A stretch of DNA of 64,000 bases from positions 1 to 64,000 of the forward strand of contig NZ_VFEU01000024.1 in the NCBI RefSeq assembly GCF_007858255.1. Reading direction: 5' to 3'. Numbering within the stretch: position 1 is the first letter of the stretch; each line of letters starts with the position of its first letter. The notes under the pieces were generated by a model. The model searched no databases and was not told the DNA's origin. It saw only the letters and a list, made by a program, of their open reading frames with translations. Shown piece by piece: positions 41,309-51,127 of this stretch. Source of the stretch: Pseudomonas rhodesiae. GTDB taxonomy: Bacteria > Pseudomonadota > Gammaproteobacteria > Pseudomonadales > Pseudomonadaceae. Made by a program: the position numbers and the translations under genes.

Positions 41309-42850
41309 ATGAACAACTCACTCAGCCGCGGCCCGGCTTTGACGCGACACGCGTTGATCCTGGCCACCGCCAGCCTGCTTTCCCTGTCTGTACACGCCGC
41401 CACCCTCACGCGTGACAACGGTGCCGCCGTCGGCGACAACCAGAACTCCCAGACCGCCGGCGCCACCGGCCCGGTGCTGTTACAAGACGTGCAATTGATT
41501 CAGAAACTGCAACGCTTCGACCGCGAACGCATCCCCGAGCGCGTGGTGCACGCGCGCGGCACCGGTGCCCACGGGACCTTCACCGTCACCGATGGCCTCA
41601 GCGACCTGACCAAGGCCAAAGTATTTGCTCCCGGCGAAACCACCCCGGTGTTCGTGCGCTTCTCCGCCGTGGTGCATGGCAACCATTCCCCAGAAACCCT
41701 GCGTGACCCGCGCGGCTTCGCCACCAAGTTCTACACGGCCGACGGCAACTGGGACCTGGTCGGGAATAACTTCCCAACGTTCTTTATCCGCGACGCCATC
41801 AAGTTCCCGGATATGGTGCACGCATTCAAACCCGACCCGCGCACTAACCTGGACGACGACTCCCGCCGTTTCGACTTCTTCTCCCATGTTCCCGAAGCAA
41901 CCCGCACCCTCACCGAGTTGTACTCGGACTACGGCACGCCTGCCAGTTACCGGGAGATGGACGGTAATGGCGTACATGCCTACAAGTTGATTAACGCCAA
42001 AGGGGAAGTGCACTACGTCAAGTTCCATTGGAAGAGCCTGCAAGGCATCAAGAACTTGGATCCGAAACAAGTGGTCGATGTGCAAGGGCGTGATTACAGC
42101 CACATGACTAACGACTTGGTCACCCATATCAACAAGGGCGACTTCCCTAAGTGGGACTTGTATGTGCAGGTGCTCAAACCGGAAGACTTGGCCAAGTTCG
42201 ACTTCGATCCACTGGACGCTACTAAGATCTGGCCGAATGTGCCCGAGCGCAAAGTGGGGCAGATGGTACTGAACCGCAATCCGGCCAATGTATTCCAGGA
42301 GACCGAACAAGTCGCCATGGCACCGGCCAATCTGGTGCCGGGCATCGAGCCGTCTGAAGACCGCCTGCTGCAAGGCCGAGTGTTCTCCTACGCCGATACC
42401 CAGATGTACCGCCTGGGCGCCAATACCCTGCAACTGCCGATCAACGCCCCACGCGTGACCGTCAACAACGGCAACCAAGATGGCGCGATGAACAGCGGTA
42501 AAACCAGCAGCGGCGTGAACTATCAGCCAAGCCGCCTGGAGCCGCGGGAAGAGCCCCAAGCCGCGCGCTACAGCCAGTTGCCGCTGACTGGCAGCACCCA
42601 GCAGGCGAAGATCCAGCGTGAGCAGAACTTCAAGCAGGCCGGTGATCTGTACCGTTCGTACAGTCAGAAAGAGCGTCAGAACCTGATCGAAAACTTCGGT
42701 GGTTCCCTGGCTACAACGGACGACGTGAGCAAGCACATCATCCTGTCCTTCCTTTACAAGGCTGACCCGGAATACGGCACTGGTGTGGCCAAGGTCGCCA
42801 AGGGTGACCTGGCCCGCGTGAAGGCGCTGGCCGACAAGCTGACCGACTGA
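41309..42850 (+). CDS. katB: Catalase with signal peptide (KatB type)
   Basis: The 513-residue haem catalase has a signal peptide (cut near residue 30, LLSLSVHAATL), so it is likely periplasmic, as KatB of P. aeruginosa. RIPERVVHARGTGAHGTF holds the distal His; FVRFSAVVHGNHSPETLRDPRGFATKFYT and the RVFSYADTQMYRLG proximal Tyr region follow. It breaks down hydrogen peroxide. ATG at 41309 is preceded by GAGGAAACC. OxyR control is likely by analogy; no box was confirmed. Confidence 0.94.
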   Translation: MNNSLSRGPALTRHALILATASLLSLSVHAATLTRDNGAAVGDNQNSQTAGATGPVLLQDVQLIQKLQRFDRERIPERVVHARGTGAHGTFTVTDGLSDLTKAKVFAPGETTPVFVRFSAVVHGNHSPETLRDPRGFATKFYTADGNWDLVGNNFPTFFIRDAIKFPDMVHAFKPDPRTNLDDDSRRFDFFSHVPEATRTLTELYSDYGTPASYREMDGNGVHAYKLINAKGEVHYVKFHWKSLQGIKNLDPKQVVDVQGRDYSHMTNDLVTHINKGDFPKWDLYVQVLKPEDLAKFDFDPLDATKIWPNVPERKVGQMVLNRNPANVFQETEQVAMAPANLVPGIEPSEDRLLQGRVFSYADTQMYRLGANTLQLPINAPRVTVNNGNQDGAMNSGKTSSGVNYQPSRLEPREEPQAARYSQLPLTGSTQQAKIQREQNFKQAGDLYRSYSQKERQNLIENFGGSLATTDDVSKHIILSFLYKADPEYGTGVAKVAKGDLARVKALADKLTD

Positions 42851-42907
42851 TCCGTTGGTTCCGATCGGCGCCGGCCAACGGCGCCGATCCCTGGCAGGAG
42901 AAACCCC

Positions 42908-43447
42908 ATGCGTGTAACTATTGGTTTGCTGATCGCCCTGCTGGCGTTCACCGCCCGGGCTGAATCCCCCGATCCCGCCGCGCTCAAAGCGCAGTTGCAG
43001 GACTATTACTTCGACGCCGCCCGTCGTGGCGATCTCGACATGCTCAATACCTTCATAGAGTCCGGCTACAGCCTCAATATCCAGGACGACAAGGGCTACA
43101 CTGCCCTGATCCTGGCCGCCTACCACGGCCAGGCTCCGTTCGTGGATCGTTTGCTCGCCGCCGGTGCCGATGCCTGTGTGCAGGACAAACGCGGCAATAC
43201 CGCCCTGATGGGCGCAATCTTCAAGGGTGAGCTTAAAATCGCCCAGCGCTTGCTGGCCACCGACTGCAACCCCGACCAGCGCAACGGCGCCGGGCAGACC
43301 GCCGCCATGTACGCCGGGCTGTTCAAGCGCGTCGAACTGCTGGAAGAACTGAAGGCCAAGGGCGCCGACCTTAACGCCGAAGACCCGGTGGGCAATAGCG
43401 CCTCGCGATTGGCCAGTGGTGAAATCCGGACCCCGGCGTCGCGCTGA
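42908..43447 (+). CDS. ankB: Ankyrin-repeat protein AnkB
   Basis: A 179-residue protein with a signal peptide (MRVTIGLLIALLAFTARA) and three to four ankyrin repeats (DKGYTALILAAYHGQAPFVDRLLAAGAD, KRGNTALMGAIFKGELKIAQRLLATDC, GAGQTAAMYAGLFKRVELLEELKAKGADL). It lies 57 bases after katB; in P. aeruginosa the paired AnkB is needed for full KatB activity, perhaps as a periplasmic scaffold. Confidence 0.92.
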   Translation: MRVTIGLLIALLAFTARAESPDPAALKAQLQDYYFDAARRGDLDMLNTFIESGYSLNIQDDKGYTALILAAYHGQAPFVDRLLAAGADACVQDKRGNTALMGAIFKGELKIAQRLLATDCNPDQRNGAGQTAAMYAGLFKRVELLEELKAKGADLNAEDPVGNSASRLASGEIRTPASR

Positions 43448-43482
43448 GCTATCATCGCGGTTTTTCGGTTGGAGGTTCTCGA

Positions 43483-44850
43483 ATGGCAAAGGCCAAGCGC
43501 ATGTACGGCTGCACGGAGTGCGGCGCGACCTTTCCCAAGTGGGCCGGCCAGTGCGGCGAATGCGGGGCGTGGAACACCCTGACGGAAACCATGATCGAGA
43601 GCGGCGGGGCGGCGGCGCCTACCGGTCGCGCCGGCTGGACCGGGCAACAAGCGCAGATCAAAACCCTGGCTGAAGTCAGCGTCGAAGAAATCCCACGTTT
43701 TTCCACGGCCTCCGGCGAACTTGACCGGGTGCTGGGCGGCGGCCTGGTGGATGGCTCAGTGGTGCTGATCGGCGGCGACCCAGGCATCGGCAAGTCGACC
43801 ATCCTGTTGCAGACCTTGTGCAGCATTGCCAGTCGCATGCCGGCGCTGTACGTCACCGGTGAAGAATCCCAGCAACAAGTGGCCATGCGCGCCCGCCGTT
43901 TAGGCCTGCCCCAGGATCAGTTGCGGGTGATGACCGAGACCTGCATCGAAAGCATCATCGCCACGGCGCGGATCGAAAAGCCGAAAGTCATGGTGATCGA
44001 CTCGATCCAGACGATTTTCACCGAGCAATTGCAATCGGCACCGGGCGGCGTGTCCCAGGTGCGTGAGAGCGCGGCGCTGCTGGTGCGTTATGCCAAGCAG
44101 AGCGGCACGGCGATTTTCCTGGTCGGCCATGTGACCAAAGAAGGCGCCTTGGCCGGGCCTCGGGTGCTGGAGCATATGGTCGACACGGTTTTGTATTTCG
44201 AGGGCGAGTCCGACGGCCGTCTGCGCTTGTTGCGGGCAGTGAAAAACCGCTTCGGCGCGGTCAACGAGCTGGGCGTATTCGCCATGACCGACCGCGGGTT
44301 GAAAGAAGTCTCCAACCCTTCGGCGATTTTCCTGACTCGCGCTCAAGAAGAAGTCCCCGGCAGCGTGGTAATGGCGACGTGGGAAGGCACCCGGCCAATG
44401 TTGGTGGAAGTGCAGGCGCTGGTGGATGACAGCCATTTGGCCAACCCGCGCCGCGTCACCCTTGGCTTGGATCAGAACCGTCTGGCGATGCTGCTCGCGG
44501 TGCTGCACCGCCATGGCGGCATTCCGACCCACGATCAAGACGTGTTCCTTAACGTGGTCGGCGGGGTCAAGGTGCTGGAAACCGCGTCGGACCTGGCATT
44601 GATGGCGGCGGTGATGTCCAGCCTGCGCAATCGGCCATTGCCCCACGACCTGTTGGTATTCGGTGAGGTCGGCCTGTCCGGCGAAGTGCGCCCGGTGCCG
44701 AGCGGTCAGGAACGTCTCAAGGAAGCCGCCAAGCACGGCTTCAAGCGCGCGATCGTGCCCAAGGGCAACGCGCCGAAGGAAGCGCCGGCGGGGTTGCAGA
44801 TCATTGCGGTGACGCGACTGGAGCAGGCGCTGGATGCACTTTTCGAATAA
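43483..44850 (+). CDS. radA: DNA repair protein RadA
   Basis: A 455-residue RecA-like branch-migration ATPase. Zinc finger CTECGATFPKWAGQCGEC (residues 6-23), Walker A GGDPGIGKST, the KNRFG motif (VKNRFGAVNELGVF) unique to RadA, and a Lon-protease-like C-terminal domain (LPHDLLVFGEVGLSGEVRPV). It processes recombination intermediates. Confidence 0.97.
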   Translation: MAKAKRMYGCTECGATFPKWAGQCGECGAWNTLTETMIESGGAAAPTGRAGWTGQQAQIKTLAEVSVEEIPRFSTASGELDRVLGGGLVDGSVVLIGGDPGIGKSTILLQTLCSIASRMPALYVTGEESQQQVAMRARRLGLPQDQLRVMTETCIESIIATARIEKPKVMVIDSIQTIFTEQLQSAPGGVSQVRESAALLVRYAKQSGTAIFLVGHVTKEGALAGPRVLEHMVDTVLYFEGESDGRLRLLRAVKNRFGAVNELGVFAMTDRGLKEVSNPSAIFLTRAQEEVPGSVVMATWEGTRPMLVEVQALVDDSHLANPRRVTLGLDQNRLAMLLAVLHRHGGIPTHDQDVFLNVVGGVKVLETASDLALMAAVMSSLRNRPLPHDLLVFGEVGLSGEVRPVPSGQERLKEAAKHGFKRAIVPKGNAPKEAPAGLQIIAVTRLEQALDALFE

Positions 44851-44866
44851 ATCAGGACGGGCCGCT

Positions 44867-45595
44867 ATGCAACGATCCAAGCACTGGGGCATTGCCGCCC
44901 TATTTGTCACCCTGACCGCCGCCTCCGCCATGACTTGGGCGGCGGCGCTGCCGGCGGGCTATCGCCTGGCGCAAACCCTGGCAACCGAACAGGGCAGCCA
45001 GTTGCAGATCCTGGAAGACCAGCGCATCAGCGCGCAGATGCACAAGGATAGCTGGGGCAGCGGGCTGGATGAGGACTCGTTCGACGAGCCCGGCGATCTG
45101 GTCGACAACCCGTTGCTTGAGGCTCAAGTGCGCCTGGTGTCGGCTGCCGATCAGGTGATCGCGCAACAGGACCTCGGCTACCCACTGGCCGAGGTCAGCG
45201 AGGCCCCGCTCAAGGGGTTGCCCGAACCTGTGTATTTTTTGAGCATCGACATGACTGCGCCGATGGGCACGTACAGCGGCCCAGCCACCCAGATGCTGCT
45301 ACCGGCCAAACAGCAACTTACACCGCTGAGCTTCACTGGCGCGGACGGCAAGTCCCAACCGCTGACCCTGGCGCACACGGGAAAGGCTGACTGGCAGGTG
45401 GCGACGCCGGCCAATGGCGGGCCGGATGAACTGTTGCAGGTATCGTCTTTTATGGACGGCGACGGTGAGGACGATTTCACCACGCGCTACCAGACGTATC
45501 GCTATGTCGACGGGCAATGGCAAGTCGCGTCGAGTCAGAAAAAGGGCTACTGGGACATGGAGGACGAGTTTCCCAGCCGCGAAGCGTTTCCCTGA
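44867..45595 (+). CDS. Secreted hypothetical protein
   Basis: A 242-residue protein with a signal peptide (AALFVTLTAASAMTWAAAL). The mature protein is acidic, with a short aspartate-rich segment (MDGDGEDDFTTRYQTYRYVDGQWQ). No recognised domain. Starts 16 bases after radA and converges on the MapZ-type gene. Probably periplasmic. Confidence 0.8.
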   Translation: MQRSKHWGIAALFVTLTAASAMTWAAALPAGYRLAQTLATEQGSQLQILEDQRISAQMHKDSWGSGLDEDSFDEPGDLVDNPLLEAQVRLVSAADQVIAQQDLGYPLAEVSEAPLKGLPEPVYFLSIDMTAPMGTYSGPATQMLLPAKQQLTPLSFTGADGKSQPLTLAHTGKADWQVATPANGGPDELLQVSSFMDGDGEDDFTTRYQTYRYVDGQWQVASSQKKGYWDMEDEFPSREAFP

Positions 45596-45597
45596 GC

Positions 45598-45966
45598 CTA
45601 TACCTCCAATAACGCGCCCAACTCTCGCTCAAGTTCCGCTTGATCGCCGAGGTTCAACTCGATCAGCCGCCGCAAGTGGCTGATCGAATCCAGGTCGATT
45701 TCCCTGCACACAAAGCCCAGTTGGCCGTGATCGTCGTGGGTCAGCTTGACCTGCATTTTGATATGCGCCTTCGGGTCCAGACGGATATCGACGTCGAACG
45801 GCAGGGCTTTATTGCCCTTCCAAGACTCTGGCCGTTTGACCGCCAGGCCCTTTAGCGACAAATCCACTAACTTTACCGGCCATTCCTCGCCGTTTTGTCG
45901 AAGTTCAGTTTTCGCATCCAGGGCGATGCGGCGGAAACAGCGGCGGTCGGACGGGTGATCGGTCAT
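45598..45966 (-). CDS. mapZ: PilZ-domain c-di-GMP-binding protein (MapZ/PA4608-like)
   Basis: A 122-residue single PilZ domain. The cyclic-di-GMP-binding residues are visible: an N-terminal RxxxR motif (RRCFRR, residues 8-13) and D-x-S-x-x-G (DLSLKG). The C-terminal IDLDSISHLRRLIELNLGD agrees with PA4608/MapZ, which on binding c-di-GMP inhibits the chemotaxis methyltransferase CheR1. Stop-to-stop spacing with the convergent neighbour is two bases. Confidence 0.92.
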   Translation of the reverse strand: MTDHPSDRRCFRRIALDAKTELRQNGEEWPVKLVDLSLKGLAVKRPESWKGNKALPFDVDIRLDPKAHIKMQVKLTHDDHGQLGFVCREIDLDSISHLRRLIELNLGDQAELERELGALLEV

Positions 45967-46140
45967 GGTGAAACCCTCTGGAGATGGATGGAGTGTAGCC
46001 CTGCGCCATCATTGGGCGGTTTTTTCTGCTTTTTTCAGCGTTGCAAGGCTCTAGACCAACGGAGGGGGGTGGCCTTTGAGGCCAACAGCGCTAAACTCCG
46101 GGTGGTTGTCCTTTCTGTCCACCCTGGCTGGAATATAAAA

Positions 46141-48207
46141 ATGAAAAATAATAATAGCCTGCTACGCCACTTACCCTGGCTGGTGCTGGCAATCGTAGGA
46201 GCGTGCGCCCTGGGCGTAGTGGCCTTGCGCCGCGGCGAGGCGATCAACGCCTTGTGGATTGTGGTGGCCGCAGTGGCCATTTACCTGGTTGCTTACCGTT
46301 ACTACAGCCTGTTCATCGCTAACAATGTGATGCAGCTCGACCCACGGCGGGCCACCCCCGCAGTGCTCAATAACGACGGTCTGGACTATGTGCCGACCAA
46401 CAAACACATCCTGTTCGGTCACCACTTTGCGGCTATTGCCGGTGCAGGCCCGCTGGTCGGCCCGGTACTGGCAGCGCAAATGGGTTACCTGCCCGGCACG
46501 CTGTGGCTGATCGCCGGTGTGGTGCTGGCCGGTGCGGTGCAGGACTTTATGGTGCTGTTCCTGTCCACCCGTCGCAATGGCCGTTCCCTGGGGGACATGG
46601 TGCGCGAAGAGATGGGGCGCATTCCGGGGACCATCGCGCTGTTTGGCTGCTTCCTGATCATGATCATCATCCTCGCGGTGCTGGCCCTGATCGTGGTCAA
46701 AGCTCTGGCCGAGAGCCCATGGGGCATCTTCACCGTGATGGCGACCATCCCGATCGCGATGTTCATGGGCATCTACATGCGCTACATCCGCCCAGGCCGT
46801 ATCGGTGAAATCTCCATCATCGGCGTGCTGTTGCTGCTCGGTTCGATCTGGCTGGGCGGGCAGATTGCCGCCGATCCGGTGTGGGCCAAGGCGTTCAGCT
46901 TTACCGGCGTGCAGATCACCTGGATGCTGATCGGCTACGGCTTCGTAGCGGCGGTGCTGCCGGTGTGGCTGATCCTGGCCCCACGGGACTACCTGTCCAC
47001 CTTCCTCAAGATCGGCACCATCATTGCCCTGGCAATCGGCATCCTGGTCACCATGCCCGAGCTGAAAATGCCGGCGCTGACCCAGTTTATCGATGGCACC
47101 GGCCCGGTGTGGAAAGGCGGGCTGTTCCCGTTCCTGTTCATCACCATCGCTTGCGGTGCCGTCTCGGGTTTCCACGCGCTGATCTCTTCGGGCACCACGC
47201 CCAAGCTGCTGGATAACGAAACCAACGCCCGCTACATCGGTTACGGCGGCATGTTGATGGAGTCGTTCGTGGCCATTATGGCGATGGTGGCGGCCTCGGT
47301 GATCGAGCCGGGTGTGTACTTCGCCATGAACAGCCCAGCCGCCGTAGTTGGCGGGGATGTGATGGCCGTGGCGCAGACCGTCAGCAGTTGGGGTTTTGCT
47401 ATCACCCCGGAAGCGCTGCAAGCGGTGGCCCATGACATCGGCGAAACCACCATCCTGGCCCGTGCCGGCGGTGCGCCGACCCTGGCGGTGGGGATCGCGC
47501 AGATCCTGCACAGTGTGCTGCCGGGTGAAAACACCATGGCGTTCTGGTACCACTTTGCGATTCTGTTCGAAGCCTTGTTCATCCTCACCGCTGTCGACGC
47601 CGGTACTCGTGCCGGTCGCTTCATGCTGCAGGATCTGCTGGGTTCGTTCGTGCCGGCGCTCAAGCGTACCGAGTCGTGGACTGCCAACCTGGTCGCGACC
47701 GCCGGTTGCGTAGCGATGTGGGGTTACCTGCTGTACCAAGGGGTGATCGACCCACTGGGCGGCATCAATACCTTGTGGCCGCTGTTCGGTATCTCCAACC
47801 AGATGCTGGCGGGTATCGCGCTGATGTTGGCCACCGTGGTGCTGATCAAAATGAAACGCCAGCGCTACATCTGGGTGACCATGCTGCCGGCGGTCTGGCT
47901 GCTGATCTGCACCACCACCGCAGGCTTCATCAAGCTGTTCGACGCCAACCCGGCAATCGGCTTCCTGTCCCTGGCCAAGAAGTACAGCGATGCCCTGGCC
48001 GGTGGCCAGATCCTCGCGCCGGCCAAGAGCATCGACCAGATGCAGCATGTGATCTGGAATGCCTACACCAACGCGACGCTGACGGCGCTGTTTCTGTTCG
48101 TGGTGTTCAGCATCCTGTTCTATGCGCTCAAGGTCGGCGTCGCCGCCTGGGGCAACAAAGAACGCACGGATAAAGAAGCCCCGTTCCAGGCCATACCGGA
48201 CGCATGA
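46141..48207 (+). CDS. cstA: Carbon starvation protein CstA
   Basis: A 688-residue permease with about 16-18 membrane segments. NKHILFGHHFAAIAGAGPLVGPVLAAQMGYLPG is the diagnostic CstA motif. CstA imports pyruvate and perhaps peptides when preferred carbon is short; in Pseudomonas it is usually under CbrAB control. ATG at 46141 is chosen; a longer in-frame start at 45895 runs through the mapZ promoter region and is rejected. Confidence 0.95.
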   Translation: MKNNNSLLRHLPWLVLAIVGACALGVVALRRGEAINALWIVVAAVAIYLVAYRYYSLFIANNVMQLDPRRATPAVLNNDGLDYVPTNKHILFGHHFAAIAGAGPLVGPVLAAQMGYLPGTLWLIAGVVLAGAVQDFMVLFLSTRRNGRSLGDMVREEMGRIPGTIALFGCFLIMIIILAVLALIVVKALAESPWGIFTVMATIPIAMFMGIYMRYIRPGRIGEISIIGVLLLLGSIWLGGQIAADPVWAKAFSFTGVQITWMLIGYGFVAAVLPVWLILAPRDYLSTFLKIGTIIALAIGILVTMPELKMPALTQFIDGTGPVWKGGLFPFLFITIACGAVSGFHALISSGTTPKLLDNETNARYIGYGGMLMESFVAIMAMVAASVIEPGVYFAMNSPAAVVGGDVMAVAQTVSSWGFAITPEALQAVAHDIGETTILARAGGAPTLAVGIAQILHSVLPGENTMAFWYHFAILFEALFILTAVDAGTRAGRFMLQDLLGSFVPALKRTESWTANLVATAGCVAMWGYLLYQGVIDPLGGINTLWPLFGISNQMLAGIALMLATVVLIKMKRQRYIWVTMLPAVWLLICTTTAGFIKLFDANPAIGFLSLAKKYSDALAGGQILAPAKSIDQMQHVIWNAYTNATLTALFLFVVFSILFYALKVGVAAWGNKERTDKEAPFQAIPDA

Positions 48208-48222
48208 TCGAGGATTGCAACC

Positions 48223-48420
48223 ATGTTCAATGACATCAGTCGCCTGGGTAAATACCTCGGTCAGGCCGCACGCCTGATGGTCGGCATGCCCGACTACGAC
48301 ACCTACGTCGAGCATATGCAAACCAAACACCCAGACAAACCGGTGATGGACTACAAGGCGTTCTTCCGCGAACGCCAGGAAGCCCGTTACGGTGGCAAGG
48401 GTGGGCCCAAGTGCTGTTGA
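48223..48420 (+). CDS. yjiX: YbdD/YjiX (DUF466) small protein
   Basis: A 65-residue protein, MFNDISRLGKYLGQAARLMVGMPDYDTYVEHM...GGPKCC, whose GGKGGPKCC-type end is invariant in the YbdD/YjiX family. It lies 15 bases after cstA, the arrangement seen in E. coli cstA-ybdD; probably a CstA partner. Confidence 0.93.
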   Translation: MFNDISRLGKYLGQAARLMVGMPDYDTYVEHMQTKHPDKPVMDYKAFFRERQEARYGGKGGPKCC

Positions 48421-48449
48421 CCGGGTAATCCGCGCTGACAGTGATCCTT

Positions 48450-48538
48450 GTGGGAGGGGGCTTGCCCCCGACAGCAGTGTGTCAGGCACTTATCTGCCAC
48501 TGACACGCCGCTATCGGGGGCAAGCCCCCTCCCACATT
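48450..48538. repeat. REPIN (inverted REP pair)
   Basis: REPs at 48450-48473 and 48511-48538, spacer with GCAGTGTGTCAGG. Inserted between yjiX and yjiA in an otherwise conserved same-strand run. Confidence 0.9.
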
Positions 48539-48573
48539 TGTTTTGTGTTTCTTCAGCTATAAGGAGAATTGTC

Positions 48574-49533
48574 GTGTCCTCTCCCATTCCCGTTACTGTT
48601 CTCAGCGGCTTCCTTGGCGCCGGTAAAACCACCTTGCTGCGCCACCTGCTCAAAGCCGAACACGGCCTGAAAATCGCCGTGATCGAAAACGAATTCAGTG
48701 ACGCCGGTATCGACACCCAGCTGTTGGGTGAGGAGCCGGTGCAAGTCATGACGCTGTCCAACGGCTGCGTGTGCTGCACCATCCACACGGACCTGACCAA
48801 AGCCCTGTACCTGCTGCTTGAACGCCTGGACAGTGGCGAAATCGCCTTCGACCGCCTGGTGATCGAATGCACTGGCTTGGCCGACCCCGCTCCCGTGGCC
48901 CAGACTTTTTTCATCGACGAGGAATTGCGCGAGCGCTACATCCTCGACGGCATCATCACTCTGGTGGACGCAGCCCACGCCGAACACCACCTGACCCAGA
49001 CCATCGCCCAGGCGCAGATTGGCTTTGCCGACCGCCTGCTGGTGAGCAAGCGTGATTTGGTGGACGATGCCACATTCGACGCCCTCAGCGAACGCCTGAC
49101 CCGCATCAACCGTCGCGCGCCGATTCGTGTGGTTGACCATGGGCAGATCGATCTGGGCGAATTGCTCGATGTACGCGGTTTCAATCTCAACGCCGGCATG
49201 AGCCTGCGCCCGGTAAGTGCCGCGCCTTCCGTGGACCGTATCTCCAGCCTGGTGCTGCGCACCGACCAGCCGCTGGATATCGACCGCCTCAGTGAGTTTA
49301 TGAACGAACTGCTGGAAGACCACGGCAAACAATTGCTGCGCTACAAAGGCGTGCTGAACATTGCTGGGGAAGATCGGCGCATGGTGTTTCAGGGCGTGCT
49401 GAAACTCTACGGCTTCGACTGGGACACCGAGTGGGCCGAGGGTGAGGCGCGGGAAAGTGTAATTGTGTTTATTGCCGACGAGTTGCCGGAAGACAAAATC
49501 CGCGAAGGCTTTGCCAAGGTCTACCAACCCTGA
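48574..49533 (+). CDS. yjiA: COG0523 GTPase YjiA
   Basis: A 319-residue metal-binding G3E GTPase. VTVLSGFLGAGKTTLLRHLL (Walker A), SNGCVCCTI (the CxCC metal site), ECTGLADPAP (Walker B) and SKRDLV (NKxD-like). Translation starts at GTG 48574 after AAGGAGAATT. Family members chaperone metals, mainly zinc; here it is grouped with cstA-yjiX as in E. coli. Confidence 0.92.
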   Translation: MSSPIPVTVLSGFLGAGKTTLLRHLLKAEHGLKIAVIENEFSDAGIDTQLLGEEPVQVMTLSNGCVCCTIHTDLTKALYLLLERLDSGEIAFDRLVIECTGLADPAPVAQTFFIDEELRERYILDGIITLVDAAHAEHHLTQTIAQAQIGFADRLLVSKRDLVDDATFDALSERLTRINRRAPIRVVDHGQIDLGELLDVRGFNLNAGMSLRPVSAAPSVDRISSLVLRTDQPLDIDRLSEFMNELLEDHGKQLLRYKGVLNIAGEDRRMVFQGVLKLYGFDWDTEWAEGEARESVIVFIADELPEDKIREGFAKVYQP

Positions 49534-49539
49534 AAACAA

Positions 49540-49566
49540 TGTGGGAGGGGGCTTGCCCCTCCCACA
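49540..49566. repeat. REP hairpin
   Basis: TGTGGGAGGGGGCTTGCCC with CTCCCACA; a single hairpin between convergent yjiA and glyA. Confidence 0.9.
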
Positions 49567-49600
49567 GTTGATCTCATTTCAAGTTGCAGAGCAGGCATAA

Positions 49601-49628
49601 AGAAGCCCGGCTCAAGAGCCGGGCTTCT
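49601..49628 (-). terminator. Rho-independent terminator of glyA
   Basis: AGAAGCCCGGCT pairs with AGCCGGGCTTCT around a CAAG loop, 18 bases after the glyA stop. Confidence 0.85.
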
Positions 49629-49645
49629 TGTTCAAGCTACTGCGA

Positions 49646-50899
49646 TCAAGCGCCGTATACCGGCAGCTTCTTGCAGATCGCCTTGACCTTCTCGCGAACT
49701 GCGTCGATCACGGCTTCGTTGTTCAGGTCAGCCAGGATGTCGCAGATCCAGCCGGCCAGTTCCTTGCACTCGGCTTCCTTGAAGCCACGAGTGGTCACCG
49801 CCGGGGTGCCGAAGCGCAGGCCGGAAGTGACGAACGGCGAACGTGGGTCGTTCGGTACCGAGTTTTTGTTCACGGTGATGAAGGCTTTGCCCAGGGCAGC
49901 GTCGGCATCTTTACCGGAGATGTCCTGCTTGATCAGCGACAGCAGGAACAGGTGGTTCTCAGTACCGCCGGAGACCACGTCGAAGCCGCGCTCGATGAAC
50001 ACGCCGGCCATGGCCTTGGCGTTCTTCACCACTTGTTGCTGGTAGGTCTTGAACTCAGGCTGCAGTGCTTCCTTGAAGCAGATCGCTTTAGCGGCGATGA
50101 CATGCTCCAGCGGGCCACCCTGGGCGCCTGGGAACACGGCGGAGTTCAGCTTTTTCTCGATCTCGGCATTGGCGCGCGCCAGGATCAGGCCACCACGCGG
50201 ACCGCGCAGGGTCTTGTGGGTGGTGGTGGTGACCACGTCAGCGTAAGGCACCGGGTTCGGGTAGACGCCAGCGGCGACCAGCCCGGCCACGTGGGCCATG
50301 TCCACGAACAGGTACGCGCCCACTTTGTCGGCGATGGCGCGGAAGCGTGGGAAATCCAGGATCTGCGAGTAGGCAGAGAAACCGGCCACGATCATTTTTG
50401 GCTTGTGCTCGACTGCCAGGCGCTCGACTTCGTCGTAGTCGATCAGGCCATTGGCATCGATACCGTATTGAACGGCGTTGTACAGCTTGCCGGAGGAGGA
50501 CACGCTGGCGCCGTGGGTCAGGTGACCGCCGTGGGCCAGGCTCATGCCCAGGATGGTGTCGCCGCCTTGCAGCAGGGCCAGGTACACGGCGCTGTTGGCT
50601 TGGGAGCCGGCATGTGGCTGGACGTTGGCGTAATCGGCGCCGAACAGCTCCTTGGCGCGGTCGATGGCCAGTTGCTCAACCACGTCGACGTACTCGCAAC
50701 CACCGTAGTAGCGCTTGCCTGGGTAGCCTTCGGCGTACTTGTTGGTCAGAACCGAACCTTGAGCCTCCATGACCGCGGGGCTGGTGTAGTTTTCCGAAGC
50801 GATCAGCTCAATGTGCTCTTCCTGGCGCACGGCTTCTTGCTCCATGGCGGCGAAGAGATCGGCGTCGAACTTGGCAATAGTCAAATCACGGCTGAACAT
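49646..50899 (-). CDS. glyA: Serine hydroxymethyltransferase
   Basis: The 417-residue PLP enzyme interconverts serine and glycine with tetrahydrofolate. ELIASENYTSPAVMEAQGS, KYAEGYPGKRYYGG, and VVTTTTHKTLRGPRGG with the PLP-binding Lys are all present. ATG at 50899; frame open to 50911 rejected. Conserved place beside morA, corresponding to the glyA3 copy of P. aeruginosa. Confidence 0.97.
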   Translation of the reverse strand: MFSRDLTIAKFDADLFAAMEQEAVRQEEHIELIASENYTSPAVMEAQGSVLTNKYAEGYPGKRYYGGCEYVDVVEQLAIDRAKELFGADYANVQPHAGSQANSAVYLALLQGGDTILGMSLAHGGHLTHGASVSSSGKLYNAVQYGIDANGLIDYDEVERLAVEHKPKMIVAGFSAYSQILDFPRFRAIADKVGAYLFVDMAHVAGLVAAGVYPNPVPYADVVTTTTHKTLRGPRGGLILARANAEIEKKLNSAVFPGAQGGPLEHVIAAKAICFKEALQPEFKTYQQQVVKNAKAMAGVFIERGFDVVSGGTENHLFLLSLIKQDISGKDADAALGKAFITVNKNSVPNDPRSPFVTSGLRFGTPAVTTRGFKEAECKELAGWICDILADLNNEAVIDAVREKVKAICKKLPVYGA

Positions 50900-51030
50900 G
50901 GCGGTCCTCAAGGATCGGGGGCAGAAAAGGAGGGCATTCTAACCCAATGGGTTTTAGATGGCATATGAAAGGACGTCATGTCGCGGACAAGCGGGATTCA
51001 CTTCGGGATGGGGGGTGGCTCTACCGGCCT

Positions 51031-51104
51031 CATCGGGGGCAAGCCCCCTCCCACATTTGAATGTATTCACAAGTCGAAGGTGGGAGGGGGCTTGCCCCCG
51101 ATGA
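51031..51104. repeat. REPIN (inverted REP pair)
   Basis: REPs at 51031-51057 and 51079-51104, with a 21-base spacer, between glyA's promoter region and the 3' end of morA. Confidence 0.9.
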
Positions 51105-51127
51105 GGCCAGTGGCCGCGCCACACCCT

